This document shows, piece after piece, positions 1-6,879 of a stretch of 35,061 bases of DNA. The stretch spans positions 1 to 35,061 of the forward strand of contig JALEVZ010000059.1 of the NCBI GenBank assembly GCA_022788105.1, read 5' to 3'. A program made the translations under genes and the position numbers. Under the pieces are notes generated by a model. It made no database searches. It had not been told where the DNA came from and saw only the letters and a program-made list of their open reading frames with translations. Origin of the DNA: Prevotella sp. (lineage in GTDB: Bacteria > Bacteroidota > Bacteroidia > Bacteroidales > Bacteroidaceae). How positions within the stretch are numbered: position 1 is the stretch's first letter; each line of letters opens with the position of its first letter.

Positions 1-716
1 GGCAACCCGACTTCGACGAACTGGAGAAGATGGACCTCACCGACGTGAAACTCATGTGGACCAACTATCCCAACATGCCGACCGGAGGCAACGCACGCCG
101 CGAGACATACGAGCGTATGGTAGCTTTCGCAAAGAAGCACAACATAGTGGTAGTAAATGACAACCCCTACTCGTTCATCCTCAACGACAAGCCCATGTCG
201 CTGCTGCAAGTGCCTGGAGCGAAAGACTGTTGCATAGAGTTCAACTCCATGTCGAAGAGCCACAACATGCCCGGCTGGCGCGTTGGAATGTGTGCCTCCA
301 ACCCCACGTTCATATCATGGATACTAAAGATAAAGAGCAACATAGACTCAGGCACATTCCGCGGACTGCAACTCGCCGCCGCTGAAGCGTTCAACACCAA
401 TACGCCGGAGTGGCACCACGAGGCCAACATCACGACCTATCGTCGTCGCCGCGACATAGCGGAGCAGATAATGCATACCCTCCACTGCACCTTCGACTCG
501 TCGCAGGTAGGCATGTTCCTTTGGGGGCGCATACCCGACAGCTACACCGACGCCGAAGAACTGACCGAACGTGTGCTGCACGAGGCCCGCGTGTTCATCA
601 CTCCAGGCTTCATCTTCGGCTCCAACGGCAGCCGCTACATACGCATTAGCCTCTGCGCGAAGGACGAGAAGATAAAGGAAGCGTTGGAAAGAATAAAGCA
701 AGTGTTTAAAGATTAA
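1..716 (+). CDS. PLP-dependent aminotransferase (aromatic amino acid pathway), 5' end outside window
   Basis: C-terminal ~238 residues of a fold-type I aminotransferase; the reading frame is open to the window edge, so the start is missing. Seen: the substrate/cofactor motif YPNMPTGG near the beginning, then SMSKSHNMPGWR, whose lysine (codon 255-257) is the expected Schiff-base lysine binding pyridoxal phosphate. The C-terminal small domain ends in a normal stop. The family is usually about 400 residues, so roughly 160 are lost upstream. It is followed after 78 bp by DAHP synthase-chorismate mutase and then prephenate dehydrogenase. From this context I infer that it transaminates phenylpyruvate/hydroxyphenylpyruvate or prephenate at the end of Phe/Tyr synthesis. 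Bacteroidetes operons of this kind usually have prephenate dehydratase just upstream. The exact substrate cannot be read from sequence; an aspartate or LL-diaminopimelate-type aminotransferase is the alternative. Confidence 0.9.
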   Translation, partial: QPDFDELEKMDLTDVKLMWTNYPNMPTGGNARRETYERMVAFAKKHNIVVVNDNPYSFILNDKPMSLLQVPGAKDCCIEFNSMSKSHNMPGWRVGMCASNPTFISWILKIKSNIDSGTFRGLQLAAAEAFNTNTPEWHHEANITTYRRRRDIAEQIMHTLHCTFDSSQVGMFLWGRIPDSYTDAEELTERVLHEARVFITPGFIFGSNGSRYIRISLCAKDEKIKEALERIKQVFKD

Positions 717-726
717 GTCACGGAGC

Positions 727-743
727 GCACGTCTGCGACATGC
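727..743 (+). other. Intercistronic hairpin, copy 1
   Basis: A 17-nt inverted repeat of the form GCACGTC-TGC-GACATGC starts 11 nt after the aminotransferase stop codon. A near-identical hairpin sits 11 nt after the stop of the next gene. There is no U-run, so it is not an intrinsic terminator. A role in mRNA stability or processing within the operon is an inference. Confidence 0.5.
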
Positions 744-794
744 TTTCAGAAAACAACAATCAACATAAGAAACAATAAATAAAAACACAGAAAT

Positions 795-1859
795 ATGGAA
801 TTAGAACTCAAACCTCTCAATCTCCCCAGCGACAACGAACGCCCGATAGTTATTGCCGGACCCTGTTCGGCAGAGACAGAAGAGCAAGTTATGACCACCG
901 CACGACAGCTCGCACAACGCGGATGCCACATGTTCCGCGCTGGAGTATGGAAGCCCCGCACAAAACCAGGAGGATTTGAAGGCAACGGCGAGACCGCCCT
1001 TCCATGGATGCAGAACGTAAAGAAAGAGACCGGCATGCTCGTAGCAACAGAAGTTGCCACCCCCGAGCACGTGGAACTGGCACTCAAATACGGCATCGAC
1101 GTGCTGTGGGTAGGTGCGCGCACCTCTGCCAACCCGTTTGCCATGCAGGCCCTGGCCGACAGTCTTAAAGGCGTAGACGTGCCAGTGTTTGTTAAAAACC
1201 CCGTAAATCCCGACCTCGAACTGTGGATTGGCGCCATGGAGCGCATCAACCAGGCAGGCGTAAAGCGTCTTGCTGCCATACACCGTGGCTTCTCAAGCTA
1301 CGACAAGAAGATATATCGCAACCTGCCGATGTGGCAGATTCCAATCGAGCTTCGCCGTCGCATACCAGAGCTACCCATCATCTGCGACCCCAGCCACATA
1401 GGCGGACGCCGCGAGCTGATAGCCCCTCTCTGCCAGCAAGCCATGGACCTCGGCTTCGACGGACTTATCGTTGAGAGCCACTGCTCACCCGACAACGCAT
1501 GGAGCGACGCTAAGCAGCAGGTGACACCCGACGTACTCGACTACATACTCGGGCTGCTGGTCATCCGCGACGAGAAGATGACGACAGAGGGAATACACGA
1601 ACTTCGCAAGCAGATTGACGACCTTGACAACCAGCTCATGGATCTCCTTGCAAAGCGTATGCGTGTGTGCCGCGAAATCGGCCAGTACAAGAAGGAGCAC
1701 AACATGACCGTCTTGCAGACCTCACGCTACAACGAAATACTCGACAAGCGCGGCGCACAGGGTTCGCTCTGCGGCATGGACCCCGAATTTATAAAGGAAG
1801 TTTTCGAACACGTACACGAAGAGTCTGTGCGTCAACAGATGGAGATTATCAACCAGTAA
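795..1859 (+). CDS. Bifunctional DAHP synthase / chorismate mutase
   Basis: A 354-residue fusion. Residues ~15-255 are a KDSA-type class I DAHP synthase, which condenses phosphoenolpyruvate and erythrose 4-phosphate. Its recognisable start is PIVIAGPCSAETEEQ, followed by the KPRTKPGGFEG and DPSHIGG blocks. Residues ~262-354 are an AroQ-type all-helical chorismate mutase (GIHELRKQIDDLDNQLMDLL... with RMRVCREIGQYK), converting chorismate to prephenate. The enzyme therefore joins the first shikimate-pathway step to the branch step for Phe/Tyr, and fusion of mutase to synthase commonly allows prephenate feedback on the synthase (known for related fusions, not shown here). Cytoplasmic. It lies between the aminotransferase and prephenate dehydrogenase genes, in one apparent transcription unit. 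In databases it is often labelled aroF, aroA(G) or pheB. The start at the ATG is the only one that preserves the usual short N-terminus. Confidence 0.95.
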   Translation: MELELKPLNLPSDNERPIVIAGPCSAETEEQVMTTARQLAQRGCHMFRAGVWKPRTKPGGFEGNGETALPWMQNVKKETGMLVATEVATPEHVELALKYGIDVLWVGARTSANPFAMQALADSLKGVDVPVFVKNPVNPDLELWIGAMERINQAGVKRLAAIHRGFSSYDKKIYRNLPMWQIPIELRRRIPELPIICDPSHIGGRRELIAPLCQQAMDLGFDGLIVESHCSPDNAWSDAKQQVTPDVLDYILGLLVIRDEKMTTEGIHELRKQIDDLDNQLMDLLAKRMRVCREIGQYKKEHNMTVLQTSRYNEILDKRGAQGSLCGMDPEFIKEVFEHVHEESVRQQMEIINQ

Positions 1860-1869
1860 GTTTCCGACA

Positions 1870-1886
1870 GCATGTCTGTGACATGC
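1870..1886 (+). other. Intercistronic hairpin, copy 2
   Basis: GCATGTC-TGT-GACATGC is a perfect 7-bp inverted repeat with a 3-nt loop, starting 11 nt after the DAHP synthase-chorismate mutase stop. It matches the hairpin at 727-743 at 15 of 17 positions and lies at the same distance from its stop codon. Confidence 0.55.
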
Positions 1887-1905
1887 GAAACTTCAACAAT
1901 TCATT

Positions 1906-2700
1906 ATGAGAATATTAGTAATGGGAGCAGGTAAGATGGGAAGTTTCTTCCTCGACCTGCTCAGCTTTGAACACGAGACAGCAGTATATGAGAAAGACCC
2001 CAAGCGCATGCGCTTCACATACAACTGCCAACGGTTCACAAATACGGAAGAGATAAAGGAGTTCAACCCCGACCTTGTCATCAATGCCGTGACAGTGAAA
2101 TACACCGTGTCAGCATTCAAGGAGGTGTTGCCGAGTCTGCGCCCCGACTGCATAATAAGCGACATCTCGTCTGTAAAGACGGGGCTGAAGGAGTTTTACG
2201 AGACGGCAGGCCACCCCTACGTCTCCACCCACCCCATGTTCGGACCTACCTTTGCCAACCTAAACCAGTTGAGTGAAGAAAACGCCATCATCATAAGCGA
2301 GGGCGACTACATGGGCCGCATCTTCTTCCGCGACCTCTACAGCAAACTCGGTCTCAACATCTACGAATACACCTTCGACGAGCACGACCGCACCGTGGCC
2401 TACTCGCTGAGCATCCCGTTCGTCAGCACATTCACCTTTGCAGCCGTGATGAAGCACCAAGACGCGCCAGGCACCACCTTCAAACGTCACATGCGCATAG
2501 CCAAAGGTGTGCTCAACGAAGACGACTTCCTGCTACAAGAGATTCTGTTCAACCCCTACACCCACGACTCCGTGGCACAAATACGCACAGAACTGAAAGA
2601 GCTGCTCGATATCATCGACAACAAAGATGCCAAACGCATGAAAGCCTATCTCACCAAGATACGCAACAATGTGAAGAAAGACATCGAGATAAACAGATAG
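1906..2700 (+). CDS. tyrA: Prephenate dehydrogenase
   Basis: 264 residues. An N-terminal Rossmann fold carries the NAD(P) glycine motif in VMGAGKMGSFF (residues ~5-15), and the substrate region contains THPMFGPTF. The C-terminal half is helical, as in the dimerisation domain of the TyrA family. It oxidatively decarboxylates prephenate to 4-hydroxyphenylpyruvate for tyrosine synthesis. Length and order fit the short Bacteroidetes TyrA without a fused mutase or ACT domain; mutase activity comes from the preceding gene. It is the last gene of the aromatic operon, with a large hairpin at 2751-2803 downstream. The start ATG lies 46 bp after the previous stop and immediately precedes the nucleotide-binding strand, so an earlier start is unlikely. 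Confidence 0.93.
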   Translation: MRILVMGAGKMGSFFLDLLSFEHETAVYEKDPKRMRFTYNCQRFTNTEEIKEFNPDLVINAVTVKYTVSAFKEVLPSLRPDCIISDISSVKTGLKEFYETAGHPYVSTHPMFGPTFANLNQLSEENAIIISEGDYMGRIFFRDLYSKLGLNIYEYTFDEHDRTVAYSLSIPFVSTFTFAAVMKHQDAPGTTFKRHMRIAKGVLNEDDFLLQEILFNPYTHDSVAQIRTELKELLDIIDNKDAKRMKAYLTKIRNNVKKDIEINR

Positions 2701-2750
2701 CAGACAGTCTGCACATCATCGCAGACCGCAACAGCAGTCCTTACTGCTAC

Positions 2751-2803
2751 AACAAGCAGACACCGCAACTGGGAACCACATCCTATAGCGGAGTCTGCTT
2801 GTT
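2751..2803 (+). terminator. Probable terminator of the aromatic operon
   Basis: An 11-bp perfect stem (AACAAGCAGAC with GTCTGCTTGTT), an A-A mismatch, then 4 more pairs (CCGC with GCGG) enclose a ~21-nt loop. The following tract (TTGCGTTTC) is only moderately U-rich, so termination is probable rather than certain. A smaller palindrome, GCAGACAGTCTGC, overlaps the tyrA stop. Confidence 0.6.
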
Positions 2804-2922
2804 TGCGTTTCTACCCCACACCACCACCATCTATCCCACACAAAACAAAAGTTTTATTGTATGTTATATACATACACACCCCCACATCTGCCCACTCCAA
2901 TCGAAATTAATTGTACATAATA

Positions 2923-2953
2923 TTGCACGTTTGGGATAAAATTCATACATTTG
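2923..2953 (+). promoter_or_regulatory. Bacteroidetes-type promoter for the ThiE-like gene and prs
   Basis: The -33 element TTG at 2923-2925 is separated by 20 nt from the -7 element TACATTTG at 2946-2953, matching TTTG/TAnnTTTG. The predicted transcript starts near 2960, leaving a leader of about 18 nt before the ATG at 2978. Confidence 0.6.
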
Positions 2954-2977
2954 CAATCAAATTGAAAATAAAGGAAG

Positions 2978-3586
2978 ATGAAGCTCGTAATAATAACTAA
3001 ATCCACATTCTTTGTGGAAGAAGACAAAATCCTGGCCGCGCTCTTCGAACAAGGCATGGACAACTTGCACCTGTACAAGCCAGGCTCATCTCCAATGTAC
3101 GCAGAACGGCTACTTACACTCTTGCCGGACGACTTCTACAAAAACATAACTGTACACGATCACTTTTATTTGCAGCAAGAATACAATTTGGCAGGAATAC
3201 ACCTCGACAACAACGACACCCCACTGCCCGCAAAATATAAAGGACGCATCGGGCGCACATGCTGCCGGCTTGACGAACTGAAAGAGATGAAACGCAACTC
3301 AAACTACGTGTTCCTCGACAACACATTCGCCCCTACTGATGGCAACGACGACACGACGGCATTTACCACCGCACAACTTGAAGACGCCGCAGACCGTGGA
3401 CTCATCGACAAGAAAGTGTATGCCATGGGAGGAGTGACGCTCGATAACCTGCACCTCGCCAAAGAGTTGGGCTTTGGAGGCGTAGTAGTAAGCGACGACA
3501 TCTGGAACAAGTTTGAAATACACAGCCAAAACGACTACAAAGAAGTGATAAACCACTTCGTAAGAATCAAAAAAACAATAAGCTAA
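2978..3586 (+). CDS. ThiE/TenI-like TIM-barrel protein (putative thiamine phosphate synthase)
   Basis: 202 residues with the ThiE/TenI superfamily layout. An N-terminal strand KLVIITKSTFF is followed by DNLHLYKPG, HDHFYLQQEYNLAGIHL, a YVFLDNTFAPT segment, and a C-terminal phosphate-binding stretch VYAMGGVTLDN...GFGGVVVSDDIW. True ThiE joins the pyrimidine and thiazole phosphates of thiamine. Here the usual catalytic marks are weak: the family's QLReK block reads HLYKPG, and the HLGQeD block reads HLDNND. No other thiamine gene is nearby. The gene shares a promoter with prs and ends 29 bp before it. It could be a divergent ThiE, a TenI-like protein without synthase activity, or a paralogue with another role. 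Family membership is fairly safe; enzymatic function is not. Confidence 0.7.
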   Translation: MKLVIITKSTFFVEEDKILAALFEQGMDNLHLYKPGSSPMYAERLLTLLPDDFYKNITVHDHFYLQQEYNLAGIHLDNNDTPLPAKYKGRIGRTCCRLDELKEMKRNSNYVFLDNTFAPTDGNDDTTAFTTAQLEDAADRGLIDKKVYAMGGVTLDNLHLAKELGFGGVVVSDDIWNKFEIHSQNDYKEVINHFVRIKKTIS

Positions 3587-3615
3587 ATATTTTACTTTCA
3601 ATACAATCAACAATA

Positions 3616-4560
3616 ATGGAAATGAGTGCAAACAACTCTTTTTTGGTGTTCTCGGGTACCAACACGAGATACCTTGCAGAAAAAATCTGCGCAAGTCTGG
3701 GATGCCCACTCGGAAATCTGGTGGTAACCAAATTCTCTGACGGTGAATTTGCCGTGTCTTACGAGGAGTCTATACGTGGACGCGACGTGTTCCTGGTACA
3801 AAGCACATTCCCCAATTCCGACAACCTCATGGAGCTGCTCCTCATGATCGACGCTGCCAAACGCGCATCAGCACGCCACATCATAGCAGTAATCCCCTAC
3901 TTCGGATGGGCACGTCAGGACAGAAAAGACAAGCCGCGCGTAAGCATCGGTGCCAAACTTGTTGCCGACCTTCTGAGCGCTGCCGGCATCGACCGCCTCA
4001 TAACCATGGACCTTCACGCCGACCAGATTCAGGGATTCTTCGACGTTCCCGTCGACCACCTCTACGCTTCTGGCGTGATTCTGCCCTACCTGCAGAGCCT
4101 GCACCTCAAAGATCTTGTTGTCGCTTCACCCGACGTAGGCGGCTCAAAGCGTGCCAACACCTTCGCAAAATATCTCGGTTGCCCGCTGGTGCTCTGCAAC
4201 AAGACCCGTGCAAGAGCCAACGTGGTAGACAGCATGCAGATTATCGGCGACGTGAAGGACAAGAACGTTGTTATCGTTGACGACATGGTAGACACAGCCG
4301 GCACCATTACCAAAGCTGCTGACATCATGAAAGCCGCTGGAGCCAAGAGCGTGCGCGCCTGCGCCTCACACTGCGTGATGAGCGGTCCCGCCTCTGAGCG
4401 TGTACAGAACTCTGCCCTTGAAGAGATTGTGTTCACCGACTCCATCCCCTACTCTAACCGTTGCGCAAAGGTTAAGCAGCTGTCTGTTGCAGACATGATT
4501 GCCGAGACCATCCGTCGCGTGGTAAGCAACGAGAGCATCAGCTCACAGTACCTCGTATAA
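3616..4560 (+). CDS. prs: Ribose-phosphate pyrophosphokinase (PRPP synthetase)
   Basis: 314 residues, the usual size of class I PRPP synthetase. It transfers pyrophosphate from ATP to ribose 5-phosphate, making PRPP for purine, pyrimidine, His, Trp and NAD synthesis. Seen: the ATP flexible-loop motif YFGWARQDRKDKPR (residues ~95-108), the metal-binding DLHADQIQGFF region, and the ribose phosphate loop VVIVDDMVDTAGT. Two in-frame ATGs (3616 and 3622) are both possible; the first gives MEMSANNSF. The preceding ThiE-like gene is only 29 bp away, so the two probably share a transcript. A strong terminator follows at 4650-4696. Confidence 0.97.
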   Translation: MEMSANNSFLVFSGTNTRYLAEKICASLGCPLGNLVVTKFSDGEFAVSYEESIRGRDVFLVQSTFPNSDNLMELLLMIDAAKRASARHIIAVIPYFGWARQDRKDKPRVSIGAKLVADLLSAAGIDRLITMDLHADQIQGFFDVPVDHLYASGVILPYLQSLHLKDLVVASPDVGGSKRANTFAKYLGCPLVLCNKTRARANVVDSMQIIGDVKDKNVVIVDDMVDTAGTITKAADIMKAAGAKSVRACASHCVMSGPASERVQNSALEEIVFTDSIPYSNRCAKVKQLSVADMIAETIRRVVSNESISSQYLV

Positions 4561-4649
4561 TACGCGCGGCGAGCGACGACGGCAACAGTCCGCTTCGCAC
4601 ACAAAGCCGCCTGCTGACCTACAGCAGCACAGCGTAGACATAAACACCA

Positions 4650-4696
4650 ATGCCGCCCATGAGAGAAACGCTCATGGACGGCATTTTTCTTTTTTA
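4650..4696 (+). terminator. Intrinsic terminator of prs
   Basis: Stem TGCCGCCCATGAG / CTCATGGACGGCA with one mismatch and a 7-nt loop (AGAAACG), followed by a T-rich run (TTTTTCTTTTTT). Confidence 0.85.
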
Positions 4697-4705
4697 CCGT
4701 TTCTG

Positions 4706-4870
4706 CTGACACAATGTAAGGATTTTTCCGATTTTACTTACGCCAATTCTTAACGTATGTTAAAAACCACAAGACTTTGCCACTACGGCCTAATGACACG
4801 CCCATTAGGCCCAAATGACGTCGTCACTACGCCCTAATGGCAACGCCAAACAGCCCATATCATTTTGTCA
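4706..4870 (+). repeat. 165-bp intergenic repeat, copy A (MITE/REP-like)
   Basis: Begins TGACACAATG and ends CATTTTGTCA, which are imperfect terminal inverted repeats (9 of 10 complementary). TTAACGTATGTTAA lies at 4750-4763 and the CATTAGGCC core at 4803-4811, followed by TGACGTCGTCACTACGCCC. Copies B and C keep the same blocks at the same spacing. It lies between the prs terminator and the convergent DUF4293 operon, inside the 480-bp gene-free stretch 4561-5040. That stretch otherwise holds the two terminators and no coding signal. Confidence 0.75.
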
Positions 4871-4944
4871 CAAAGGCCCAATTGAAACACCATAATATAA
4901 AAGGCAGACTCTCACGCGCCTCTACTGAAAACACGACAACAAAA

Positions 4945-4993
4945 AAAAGGGAATTCCCTTCTGCCATACATGACAGTATTGGGATTCCCTTTT
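4945..4993 (-). terminator. Terminator of the bamD-omega-DUF4293 operon
   Basis: AAAAGGGAAT at 4945-4954 pairs with ATTCCCTTTT at 4984-4993 around a 29-nt loop. On the minus strand the hairpin is followed by eight T residues and then G, a good intrinsic terminator. It may work in both directions. Confidence 0.75.
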
Positions 4994-5040
4994 ATATTGT
5001 TGTTTTTACAAATTAAAACTACAAGAAAATACTTGTTTCT

Positions 5041-5487
5041 TTATCTGATGCGGTCTGCTGCACGCACAAGTTTCTCATCTGATATGACGCCACGACGCGC
5101 CATGAAATAAAGTATGAACGCTACGATGGGCAGTGCGGAGGCGAAACCTACATGGATGTCGCCCAGTCCGAGCTGATGTGCCATGAAGAAGAGCGTGGCT
5201 CCCCACATCACCATCAGTGCCATACACACTGCACACAGACGCATCTGCAGGCGGCGGTTGTTGTAGCTGATGATGGTCAGCACATTGAGCGGACACGACA
5301 GCAGCAGCACAGCAAACAATGGCCACGGAGCGTAGCTTCTACCCTGCTCACCGACAGCCCACAGGTTGTACAGGTTTGTGTCTGCTCCCATGCGGCTTGC
5401 CTCGAAAGTGCCGAGCGGCATGCACAGACAGCAGACGGTGGCGACTAACGCCAGGAGCAGGAATACGGTCTGTTTACGCTGAATCAT
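5041..5487 (-). CDS. DUF4293 family membrane protein
   Basis: 148 residues. Four hydrophobic segments are visible: VFLLLALVATVCCLCM (~6-22), WPLFAVLLLSCPLNVLTII (~54-73), LCAVCMALMVMWGATLFFMA (~84-103) and ALPIVAFILYFMA (~117-130). This suggests a four-helix inner-membrane protein. DUF4293 proteins are restricted to Bacteroidetes and have no assigned function. The gene follows the omega subunit gene by 12 bp and is the last gene of the bamD operon here, with a terminator at 4945-4993. In several relatives coaBC and recN follow at this place (general knowledge); they are absent here. Confidence 0.85.
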   Translation of the reverse strand: MIQRKQTVFLLLALVATVCCLCMPLGTFEASRMGADTNLYNLWAVGEQGRSYAPWPLFAVLLLSCPLNVLTIISYNNRRLQMRLCAVCMALMVMWGATLFFMAHQLGLGDIHVGFASALPIVAFILYFMARRGVISDEKLVRAADRIR

Positions 5488-5499
5488 GGTTCGTACCGT

Positions 5500-5841
5500 T
5501 TATTCTGCGTTGGTGTTTGCGTTGTCCTTCGACGGATCACGGTAGTACACGTTGCCGTCCAAAAACTCCTGTGTGGCAATGAGCGTGGGCTTCGGCAGTT
5601 TCTCGTAGTAGCGTGAAATCTCTATCTGCTCGCGATTTTCAAATACTTCTTCAAGCGAGTCGTTATAGGAAGCAAACTCCTGCAGTTTTTTGTTGAGGTC
5701 CTGCTTGATTTCAACAGCAATCTGGTTTGAGCGCTTTGAAATGATTGCAACACTCTCGTAGATATTTCCTGTCTCGTCACATAGGTCCATGATGTTACGT
5801 GTGACGGTGTTTACCGGTGCCTTTGACTTTTTGTAATCCAT
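5500..5841 (-). CDS. rpoZ: RNA polymerase omega subunit, Bacteroidetes type (Rpb6/RpoZ family)
   Basis: 113 residues beginning MDYKKSKAPVNTVTRNI. The central part, NIYESVAIISKRSNQIAVEI (residues ~27-46), is the conserved omega/Rpb6 helix-turn region with the basic ISKRSNQI box. Omega assists folding and assembly of the beta' subunit and binds ppGpp in some phyla. The C-terminal tail after residue ~100 (DPSKDNANTNAE) is hydrophilic and probably disordered. It lies between bamD (31 bp upstream) and DUF4293 (12 bp downstream), a gene order common in Bacteroidales. Many annotations call this only a hypothetical or 'RNA polymerase Rpb6' protein. Confidence 0.85.
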   Translation of the reverse strand: MDYKKSKAPVNTVTRNIMDLCDETGNIYESVAIISKRSNQIAVEIKQDLNKKLQEFASYNDSLEEVFENREQIEISRYYEKLPKPTLIATQEFLDGNVYYRDPSKDNANTNAE

Positions 5842-5872
5842 ATTTATTTTAAATTGTTCTTTTTATTTCTGA

Positions 5873-6697
5873 TTAGTCTTTTGTGACCTGTTTGCACTTG
5901 TTTATATACTTCTCGGCGAGAGATTTCGACTTAGAGTCGGGATATTCGTTGATGAATCCGTAGCACTCGTCCTCTGCGTCTTGGAAGCGCTCAAGCTTCT
6001 TCTCCTCCACACTCTGCTGTGCAAGCTCGTACTTGCTCTTCATTACGAGCACCGCAAACTTCTCTCGCAGCGCCGTGTAAGGATAGTCCTTTATGGCGTT
6101 CTGGGCTGTTATGATGCAAGCTTCGTAGTTGTTGCCGCCGTCAGAGCAGTTGCCGAAATACTGACCGAGGTCATAATAGAGTTGTGCTGAATAAAGCTCT
6201 TTCTGCACAAGTTTGTCCTGCAACTCAAACAGTCGCTTCTGTGCGCGCTCCTTATCTTCTGCGTCGGGGAAGAGGTCGAGGAAGTCCTGAAAAGCGGCAA
6301 TGGCTGCCACGGTCTGCGTCTGGTCAAGTCGCGGCTCCGGCGTAGACATGTAAAGGCTCTGACCTACGTAGAACTCGGCCTTCTCTGCATATACACCTTT
6401 GGGATAGCTCGCAAAGTATTTCTTGAATGTTGCGGCAGCTGACTCATAGTCTCTGCTCATATACTGCGCCATAGCAAGCATGTAAAGACTCTCCTGAGCG
6501 TTGTCTGTTCCCTTCTGAAGGGTGACCAGATCTTGCAACAAAGTGGTGGCACGAGTGTACTTACCTTTCAAGAAGCTCTCCTTAGCATACTCGTATTTAT
6601 ACGCGTAGTCGGAAGTCTTGTAGACTTGGTTGAATTCGTTTGCGCAGCCTGTCAGCAACAATGCGGAAACGATTATAGCGGGAAAAGTACTTTTCAT
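5873..6697 (-). CDS. bamD: Outer membrane protein assembly factor BamD (lipoprotein)
   Basis: 274 residues from the ATG at 6697. The start was chosen because it places a lipoprotein signal, MKSTFPAIIVSALLLTGC, at the N-terminus, with lipobox LTGC and Cys18 as the acylated residue. An upstream in-frame ATG would bury the signal and overlap the promoter. The mature part is a series of TPR-like helical repeats (YAYKYEYAKESFLKGKYTRA, AMAQYMSRDYESAAATFKKY and others), as in the YfiO/BamD family. BamD is the essential accessory of the BamA beta-barrel insertase at the inner face of the outer membrane. First gene of an operon with rpoZ and DUF4293, driven from the promoter at 6716-6745, divergent from uvrB. 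Confidence 0.9.
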   Translation of the reverse strand: MKSTFPAIIVSALLLTGCANEFNQVYKTSDYAYKYEYAKESFLKGKYTRATTLLQDLVTLQKGTDNAQESLYMLAMAQYMSRDYESAAATFKKYFASYPKGVYAEKAEFYVGQSLYMSTPEPRLDQTQTVAAIAAFQDFLDLFPDAEDKERAQKRLFELQDKLVQKELYSAQLYYDLGQYFGNCSDGGNNYEACIITAQNAIKDYPYTALREKFAVLVMKSKYELAQQSVEEKKLERFQDAEDECYGFINEYPDSKSKSLAEKYINKCKQVTKD

Positions 6698-6715
6698 AAA
6701 CTCAATTTTGGATTG

Positions 6716-6745
6716 CAAAATTAGTGATAATTCTTTTATTTGCAA
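6716..6745 (-). promoter_or_regulatory. Promoter of the bamD operon
   Basis: On the minus strand, TTG (6743-6745), a 19-nt spacer and TAATTTTG (6716-6723). The predicted start near 6709 leaves a ~12-nt leader before the ATG at 6697. Confidence 0.6.
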
Positions 6746-6784
6746 AGCTTTAGTTTCCTTTTTTCACAAAAAATAGCTTTAAAC

Positions 6785-6815
6785 TTGCCTTTTACAACCT
6801 TTTTTGCTATTTTTG
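6785..6815 (+). promoter_or_regulatory. Promoter of uvrB
   Basis: TTG (6785-6787), a 20-nt spacer and TATTTTTG (6808-6815). The predicted start near 6822 lies after the in-frame ATG at 6820, which supports the internal ATG at 6880 as the real uvrB start. Confidence 0.6.
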
Positions 6816-6879
6816 TATTGTGCTAACAGCTGCACGTTGGCTGCAAGACAAAGAACACAGGATAAATACTCGAAACGAC

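Noticed and set aside
4750..4763. TTAACGT boxes as sigma-factor promoter elements.
   Set aside because: They sit at a fixed place inside the 165-bp element downstream of genes and do not match TTTG/TAnnTTTG.
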